Shown here: piece after piece, positions 5,221 to 9,173 of the stretch
Position numbering within the stretch: position 1 is the stretch's first letter
Layout: every line of letters starts with the position of its first letter
Assembly (NCBI GenBank): GCA_913031525.1
Contig: CAJWGC010000039.1
Span: forward strand, 1 to 9,173
Direction of reading: 5' to 3'
DNA length: 9,173 bases
Origin: an uncultured Acidimicrobiia bacterium
Lineage (GTDB): Bacteria; Actinomycetota; Acidimicrobiia; Spongiisociales; UBA5794
The notes under the pieces: model-generated
Told to the model about the DNA's origin: nothing
The model's database searches: none
The model's input: only the letters and a program-made list of their open reading frames with translations
Translations under genes and position numbers: made by a program

Positions 5221-6639
5221 ATCTAGCGATCTCTCCATATTGCTCAAGTCTCGGTTATCCCGGTCAGAATGGAGTTTTTCCTGCGGATTAGCGGCTGACC
5301 GTAAGATCAAGTATCCCAATATTCCAGCAATGGTTGAGCCGATAAAGATTCCGATCTTCGCTTGGTTAATCGTTTCTTCTCCATTGAAGGCGAGTTCAGT
5401 CATGAAGAGCGATACGGTGAATCCAATTCCTGCCAGTGCAGCGAGACCGTAGATCTGGGGCCAACGGGTGTATGGCGGCAAGCGACCAATGCCAAATCGC
5501 AATGCCAGCCAAGTTGCGATGCATATACCTGCCACTTTTCCGACGACGAGTCCGAAGCCTATTCCTAATGCTACGGGACTCACCAATGCGCTTTCGACAT
5601 CGACATTGGCAAATCGGACTCCGGAGTTGGCAAGGGCGAATAGGGGTACGACAACAAACGACGACCAAGGATGGAGAGCCCGTTCAAGCCGATTGATGGG
5701 TGCCACCGATTCGCGGGAGATGCTTGAGAGAGCAAGCGCACGGCTGTCAACGCGCTCGCTGCTTCGAGGGGCGGATTCGTCTGCGCGACGCTGTGAGAGG
5801 ATCCACTGGGCGCGATCGAAATAATCTTTATCGGAGTACCAGGCGTGGGCTGGAGTGAGGAAACCAAGAGCTACGCCAGACAGCGTAGCGTGCACTCCTG
5901 ATTCGAAAAGAAAGAACCAGGCCCCGATCCCAGCGACCACATAGAAGGTGGTCGATCGTATCCCGATCCGGCTGGCGATCGCGATAATTCCTAGAGTGAG
6001 TAGAGAAGCAATGAGCCAGTTGATGGCTAGATCGCTCGTGTAAAAGATCGCGATAACAACGATGGCTCCGATGTCATCGGCTATAGCCAAGGCGAGCAGA
6101 AACAGTTTGGCGCCAATGGATATTCTCGTTCCTAGCAGCGATATTATTCCGAGAGAAAAGGCGATATCGGTAGCCATCGGGATTCCCCATCCGCGGGTAG
6201 CTTCTCCGGGTTCTCCAGCGACGAATGCAAGATAGACCAACGCTGGAATCACCATTCCGCCCATCGCTGCGATCGCTGGCAATGCAGCACGTTTTCGGTC
6301 ACGCAGCTCACCGACAGCGAGCTCACGTTTGATTTCGAGCCCTACTACGAAAAAGAACAGGGTCATGAGCGCGTCATTAACCAGTTTTTTCAGCGACTCG
6401 TCGATGTGCAGTATCTCTCCGATTTCGATTGAGAGTTTTGTGTTCCAGAACCGCGCGTAAGATTCCCCGAAGGGAGCGTTGGCCCAGAACAGCGCTGCCA
6501 AAAAGGCGGTCAAAAGAATCAGACCACCTGATGCTTCGACGCTTGTGAATCGGAGCAACGGGCGCATAAACCGTGTAGGAACAGCACGATTTGAATTGAT
6601 CCAAGTCTGGTGTTCTAGATTCGTGGGTTTTCCAGCCAT
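5212..6639 (-). CDS. nhaA: Na+/H+ antiporter NhaA
   Basis: This 475-residue inner-membrane antiporter exchanges cytoplasmic Na+ for external H+. It contributes to sodium tolerance and pH homeostasis. Signature segments are F-F-F-V-V-G-L-E-I-K-R-E-L at 95-107, M-A-T-D-I-A-F-S at 155-162, A-I-A-D-D-I-G-A-I at 185-193, P-L-F-A-L-A-N-S-G-V at 332-341 and G-I-G-F-T-V-S-L-F at 404-412. D158, D188 and D189 match E. coli D133, D163 and D164 of the ion site, and K368 matches K300. About a dozen hydrophobic segments are visible. It is longer than the 388-residue E. coli protein because of a polar loop (about 266-321) and a charged tail (about 449-475). It converges on the methyltransferase gene and is divergent from the Ca2+ exchanger, with the two ATGs 30 bp apart. 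No Shine-Dalgarno precedes the ATG. Confidence 0.96.
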   Translation of the reverse strand: MAGKPTNLEHQTWINSNRAVPTRFMRPLLRFTSVEASGGLILLTAFLAALFWANAPFGESYARFWNTKLSIEIGEILHIDESLKKLVNDALMTLFFFVVGLEIKRELAVGELRDRKRAALPAIAAMGGMVIPALVYLAFVAGEPGEATRGWGIPMATDIAFSLGIISLLGTRISIGAKLFLLALAIADDIGAIVVIAIFYTSDLAINWLIASLLTLGIIAIASRIGIRSTTFYVVAGIGAWFFLFESGVHATLSGVALGFLTPAHAWYSDKDYFDRAQWILSQRRADESAPRSSERVDSRALALSSISRESVAPINRLERALHPWSSFVVVPLFALANSGVRFANVDVESALVSPVALGIGFGLVVGKVAGICIATWLALRFGIGRLPPYTRWPQIYGLAALAGIGFTVSLFMTELAFNGEETINQAKIGIFIGSTIAGILGYLILRSAANPQEKLHSDRDNRDLSNMERSLDLE

Positions 6640-6649
6640 TCTGTGTCAG

Positions 6650-6659
6650 AGGCTAGCCG
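6650..6659. promoter_or_regulatory. Candidate overlapping divergent promoter/operator of nhaA and the Ca2+ exchanger
   Basis: The palindrome GGCTAGCC (6651-6658) provides TAGCCT on the minus strand (6655-6650) and TAGCCG on the plus strand (6654-6659). Each ends 10 nt before its ATG (nhaA 6639, exchanger 6670). The minus copy fits TANNNT; the plus copy lacks the final T. Both genes lack Shine-Dalgarno sequences, so near-leaderless divergent promoters or a shared operator are both conceivable. This rests on position only. Confidence 0.3.
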
Positions 6660-6669
6660 TCATTCCCGA

Positions 6670-7668
6670 ATGAACTCGTCGGTCGTTACCATCAAGAGAC
6701 AGTCTCGCCCTCGAAAGGCCCCAGTGCTCTTATCGATTTTGATCCTGATCGCTGGTCTGGTGCTTCTGCTCTTTGCCGCCGATCAACTTGTAACGGCTGC
6801 AGTGCGACTTTCGCGCGGGCTCGGGATTTCTCCGGTCCTCGTGGGGGCGGTGATCGTGGGGCTAGGCACATCAGTACCAGAATTACTCGTTTCTTTCCTC
6901 GCTTCGGCTGGCGAAAACATGGACGTTGCCATGGCAAACGTCGTTGGCTCGAACATCACGAATATGACGCTGGTTCTGGGATCAGCAGCGCTCATCGCTC
7001 CAGTCGCTACGCGACTGAAGATCATCAAACGCGAGGGGGCCCTTATGTTGGCCGCAGTTGTGGCGCTCCTTGTTGTATTACTCGATGGTGTAATCCATCG
7101 TTGGGAAGGCGCTGTACTGGTTGCGGGGATGGTATTCGCGCTAGTCATGCTCGTACGTTGGTCTATGTCCGACACTGCAAGCAACGAACGAGTAGAAGAA
7201 GACGTTGATCTTTCCAGTGGAGGTCGCTCGCAGCCAATTTTGCGTCATTTAGTAACGAGCATTGTTGCCCTTACTGTCACTATCTTTGCAGCCGATTTGC
7301 TTCTCGATTCCGCCCTGGATATTGGGGACAGGCTCGCTCTATCCCCAGCGTTTCTCGGCGTGATGCTAGGAATTGGGACAAGTCTTCCTGAGCTGGCGAC
7401 AGCGATCGCATCTATGCGGAGAGGACAGTCAGATCTTGTCTTCGGAAATGTGCTGGGTTCTAACCTGTTTAATTCCCTAGCCGTTGCCGGAAGCGCGGGC
7501 CTCGTGAGAGGAGGAACGTTGGAATCGCTGGGCACTCTCTCATTATTGGCCATGGTTGGAGTGGCTTTTGCCGCGGCCATAGTTTCCTGGACCGGATCCA
7601 AAGTCACGCGTCGCGAAGCAAGTTTTCTGATAGCAGGCTTTGTTCTGTTTACCGCTACGATTTACTAA
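6670..7668 (+). CDS. CaCA-family Na+(K+)/Ca2+ exchanger (YrbG-like)
   Basis: The protein has 332 residues from the ATG at 6670 and about ten hydrophobic segments, arranged as an internal duplication. Alpha-1 carries G-L-G-T-S-V-P-E-L at 64-72 with V-G-S-N-I-T-N at 92-98. Alpha-2 carries G-I-G-T-S-L-P-E-L at 234-242 with L-G-S-N-L-F-N at 262-268. The two P-E-L glutamates are the expected Ca2+ ligands and the G-S-N segments flank the Na+ sites. A charged cytoplasmic loop (about 168-189, acidic) separates the halves. It probably exports Ca2+ using Na+ influx, though K+ dependence and direction cannot be read. An in-frame GTG at 6643 would add 9 residues but begins 3 bp from the nhaA start, so ATG 6670 is preferred; neither has a Shine-Dalgarno. 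NhaA could supply the sodium gradient it needs. The CDF gene follows after 32 bp. Confidence 0.92.
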   Translation: MNSSVVTIKRQSRPRKAPVLLSILILIAGLVLLLFAADQLVTAAVRLSRGLGISPVLVGAVIVGLGTSVPELLVSFLASAGENMDVAMANVVGSNITNMTLVLGSAALIAPVATRLKIIKREGALMLAAVVALLVVLLDGVIHRWEGAVLVAGMVFALVMLVRWSMSDTASNERVEEDVDLSSGGRSQPILRHLVTSIVALTVTIFAADLLLDSALDIGDRLALSPAFLGVMLGIGTSLPELATAIASMRRGQSDLVFGNVLGSNLFNSLAVAGSAGLVRGGTLESLGTLSLLAMVGVAFAAAIVSWTGSKVTRREASFLIAGFVLFTATIY

Positions 7669-7686
7669 TTCGTCAAGATCTACCGA

Positions 7687-7692
7687 TAAGAT
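7687..7692 (+). promoter_or_regulatory. Candidate -10 box upstream of the CDF gene
   Basis: TAAGAT fits TANNNT and ends 8 nt before the ATG at 7701. The 32-bp gap has no Shine-Dalgarno, so a leaderless transcript starting near 7700 is possible in addition to read-through from the exchanger gene. No clear -35. Confidence 0.3.
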
Positions 7693-7700
7693 CGTTATAG

Positions 7701-8603
7701 ATGGCTACTTCTTCGCGTACGCTCGTTCTTCTTGCTCTAATCGCTAACGGGATTATTGCCGTCGTGAAATTTGCTGCTGCTGTCATCTCTGGGAGTTCCG
7801 CGATGCTCGCTGAAGGATTTCACTCATTGGCAGATACTGGCAATCAGTTGTTTCTTTTGCGGGGGACCGTCGTGTCGAGATATGCGCCTGACGTTCAACA
7901 TCCTTTCGGTCGGGGGAAAGAACTCTATTTCTGGTCGTTCATGGTGGCTGTTTTCCTATTCGTGGGAGGGGCGGTGGTGGCCTTTCTCGAAGGCCTAGAG
8001 AAGGTTCTTCATCCTCACGAGAGCAGTGGCCTTGCATTTAGTCTTGTTGTACTTGGGGCAGCGGCTCTGTTTGAGATCTTTATTGCCTTGCGTCCTGCCT
8101 TGCGCGAGTTCAATAGAGTGCGAGGTAGCCGTAGCGTGATGGTCACCGTTCGAGAATCGCGGGATTCCGCACTGATCGTTGTTGTTTTTGAGGACTTCGC
8201 TGCCCTTGCTGGCCTGGTTATTGCCGCGGCCGGTCTCGTTCTTGCCAAAGTGACTGGATGGCAGCAATGGGATGGTATCGCATCGATAGCGATTGCTGCA
8301 CTGCTTGCCAGCGTTGCTTGGTTCTTAGCGTTTGAGATGAAATCATTGCTTATCGGAGAAGCCGCGACGCGAAAGGAACGATCGTTAATTCGCAGTTCAG
8401 CGCTCGCAATGAGAGAAGTCAGGTCGGTTCGCCGTTTGTTGACTATGCAGCTTTCTCCAAATGACATTCTTGTGAATATGGATGTGGCGTTTGCGAGGGG
8501 TCTTAATGCTGATGACTTGAAAGTGGCCATCGACAAGCTTGAGCAGAGTATCCGTACAGCCGTGCCTTCTGCAACGCGCATTTTTATTGAGCCAGAAGAG
8601 TGA
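7701..8603 (+). CDS. Cation diffusion facilitator (CDF) transporter, ZnT9-like subgroup
   Basis: This 300-residue integral membrane protein has about six hydrophobic segments (1-210) and a C-terminal cytoplasmic domain (about 215-300) with the size and alternating beta/alpha pattern of the CDF dimerisation domain. TM2 carries the H-S-L-A-D motif (H41, D45), half of the usual metal site. H-P-F-G-R-G-K-E at 67-74 is the loop between TM2 and TM3 seen in the SLC30A9/ZnT9-like branch (H-P-Y/F-G). TM5 has no H-x-x-x-D; it reads F-E-D-F-A-A-L-A-G at 163-171, and E164-D165 is typical of the ZnT9-like group. CDF proteins usually export Zn2+, Mn2+, Co2+ or Fe2+ in exchange for H+, and the substrate here is not predictable. 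It lies 32 bp after the exchanger gene and is likely co-transcribed, but without a Shine-Dalgarno. It ends 65 bp before the stop of a convergent gene; the gap shows no convincing terminator. Confidence 0.92.
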   Translation: MATSSRTLVLLALIANGIIAVVKFAAAVISGSSAMLAEGFHSLADTGNQLFLLRGTVVSRYAPDVQHPFGRGKELYFWSFMVAVFLFVGGAVVAFLEGLEKVLHPHESSGLAFSLVVLGAAALFEIFIALRPALREFNRVRGSRSVMVTVRESRDSALIVVVFEDFAALAGLVIAAAGLVLAKVTGWQQWDGIASIAIAALLASVAWFLAFEMKSLLIGEAATRKERSLIRSSALAMREVRSVRRLLTMQLSPNDILVNMDVAFARGLNADDLKVAIDKLEQSIRTAVPSATRIFIEPEE

Positions 8604-8668
8604 GATGAGTGGCTGTGTTTCGAGTTTCATTATCCCGAAGTAGCCGTTTCGTATGATCCTTCAGAAAG

Positions 8669-9173
8669 TTAGGATTCGGAACGGCCTTCGGCCTCAGCAA
8701 TAAGAGCCTTGAACAGAGCCTGTGACGCTGGGTCCTGTACATCGCCAAGATATTCAGGATGCCATTGAACGGCGAGTAAAGGCCAGTTCTCATCTCTATG
8801 TTCGATTGCTTCAATCACCCTGTCTTGAGCCCAGCCGACGGCTCGCAATTCTGGAGCGAGCTCCCGTACGGACTGATGGTGGATGGAGTTCACCATCAGA
8901 TTGCTTGATCCGACGGTGGTGGCTACGTAGCTTTCTGGATCGAGGTCGACGCGTTGATGACTGTCGAATACTTTTTGACCGGTGATCAAATGGTCAACAG
9001 ATCCTGTTTCCATTGGAATGTCTTCGATCAGCGTTCCGCCGAGCGAAACGTTGACGATCTGTAGTCCTCGACAGATGGCCAGAGTCGGTATTCGAGAGGC
9101 CTTCGCGAGGCGTACCAGTCCAATCTCGAACTCATCTCTGTCGAAATCAATCCCGTAGATTTTATCGTTGTTG
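8669..9173 (-). CDS. Gamma-glutamyl-gamma-aminobutyrate hydrolase family protein (peptidase C26, class I glutamine amidotransferase fold), partial
   Basis: The frame runs in from the right edge of the window and stops at TAA 8671-8669, so 167 C-terminal residues are visible and the N-terminus is missing. An internal Met at 9013 is not the start, because the nucleophile lies upstream of it. In window numbering, P-T-L-A-I-C-R-G-L-Q (29-38) holds nucleophile C34, followed by N-V-S-L-G-G-T-L (41-48). V-N-S-I-H-H-Q-S-V at 94-102 matches the substrate-side loop of PuuD relatives. Q-W-H-P-E (136-140) supplies H138 and E140 of the triad. D-R-D-E-F-E at 11-16 also fits the family. Relatives hydrolyse gamma-glutamyl amides such as gamma-glutamyl-GABA in putrescine breakdown. 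No other puu gene or glutamine synthetase is in view, so the substrate is open. Confidence 0.9.
   Translation of the reverse strand, partial: NNDKIYGIDFDRDEFEIGLVRLAKASRIPTLAICRGLQIVNVSLGGTLIEDIPMETGSVDHLITGQKVFDSHQRVDLDPESYVATTVGSSNLMVNSIHHQSVRELAPELRAVGWAQDRVIEAIEHRDENWPLLAVQWHPEYLGDVQDPASQALFKALIAEAEGRSES

Noticed and set aside
5396..5867. Several overlapping open frames inside nhaA on both strands
   Set aside because: All overlie the intact NhaA frame, whose motifs run through this part; arginine-rich, without family features.
6643..6669. GTG start of the exchanger at 6643
   Set aside because: It begins 3 bp from the nhaA start, leaves no promoter space, has no Shine-Dalgarno and adds a polar segment not needed for the first membrane helix.
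8015..8581. 188-codon open frame antisense to the CDF gene
   Set aside because: It has no recognisable motif, is rich in R, S, T and A as expected for a reverse-complement shadow, and covers a clear CDF protein.
8604..8668. Terminator between the CDF gene and the convergent hydrolase
   Set aside because: Only short 4-bp stems are possible and there is no T-tract.
1..9173. CRISPR array, tRNA/rRNA, IS element, attachment site or replication origin
   Set aside because: No regularly spaced repeats, terminal inverted repeats, transposase, cloverleaf or origin-box clusters were seen on reading both strands.

Overview
The window comes from a bacterial chromosome of moderate GC content. It reads as housekeeping and accessory metabolism. 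I see no phage, transposon, CRISPR, plasmid or tRNA/rRNA signature. An actinobacterial (perhaps Acidimicrobiia-like) origin is a weak guess. It rests on several apparently leaderless starts with a TANNNT box just upstream and on a long-loop NhaA; no marker gene settles it.

Layout. (1) 2-106 (+) is the last 34 codons of a thiamine-diphosphate (transketolase/pyruvate dehydrogenase E1-like) enzyme, converging with a 4-bp gap on the next gene. (2) 111-2744 (-) is a two-gene unit: a PaaK-family acyl/aryl-CoA ligase followed by an acyl-CoA dehydrogenase. Together they look like activation and then alpha,beta-oxidation of an unidentified carboxylic acid. (3) 2853-3344 (+), divergent from it, is a flavin reductase-domain protein. 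(4) 3404-4234 (+) is prephenate dehydratase with a C-terminal ACT domain (phenylalanine synthesis). It is followed by (5) 4281-5141 (+), a beta-class DNA methyltransferase of the TSPPY type with no restriction enzyme beside it. (6) 5212-6639 (-) is the Na+/H+ antiporter NhaA, convergent with the methyltransferase. (7) 6670-7668 and 7701-8603 (+) are a CaCA-family Na+/Ca2+ exchanger and a cation diffusion facilitator of the ZnT9-like type. Together with NhaA they form an ion-homeostasis block. (8) 8669-9173 (-) is the C-terminal part of a class I glutamine amidotransferase-fold hydrolase (peptidase C26, PuuD-like), cut by the window end.

How they work together. NhaA uses the proton gradient to expel Na+. 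The resulting sodium gradient could drive the CaCA exchanger to export Ca2+, and the CDF protein could export divalent metals. NhaA and the exchanger are divergent, with ATG codons only 30 bp apart, placed exactly symmetrically around the palindrome GGCTAGCC. That is the most striking non-coding structure here. The ligase/dehydrogenase pair and the flavin reductase may form a second divergent unit, with two adjacent 8-bp palindromes between them.

Starts. Apparent first genes (pheA, nhaA, the exchanger) and also the CDF gene lack a Shine-Dalgarno sequence and carry a TA-containing -10-like box 7-10 nt before the ATG. The internal or downstream genes (acyl-CoA dehydrogenase, methyltransferase) have a recognisable ribosome binding site. 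There is no gene-free stretch over 300 bp; the longest is the 108 bp at 2745-2852. I did not find a convincing undescribed multi-gene system. The findings are regulatory-architecture leads and a substrate-unknown catabolic pair.
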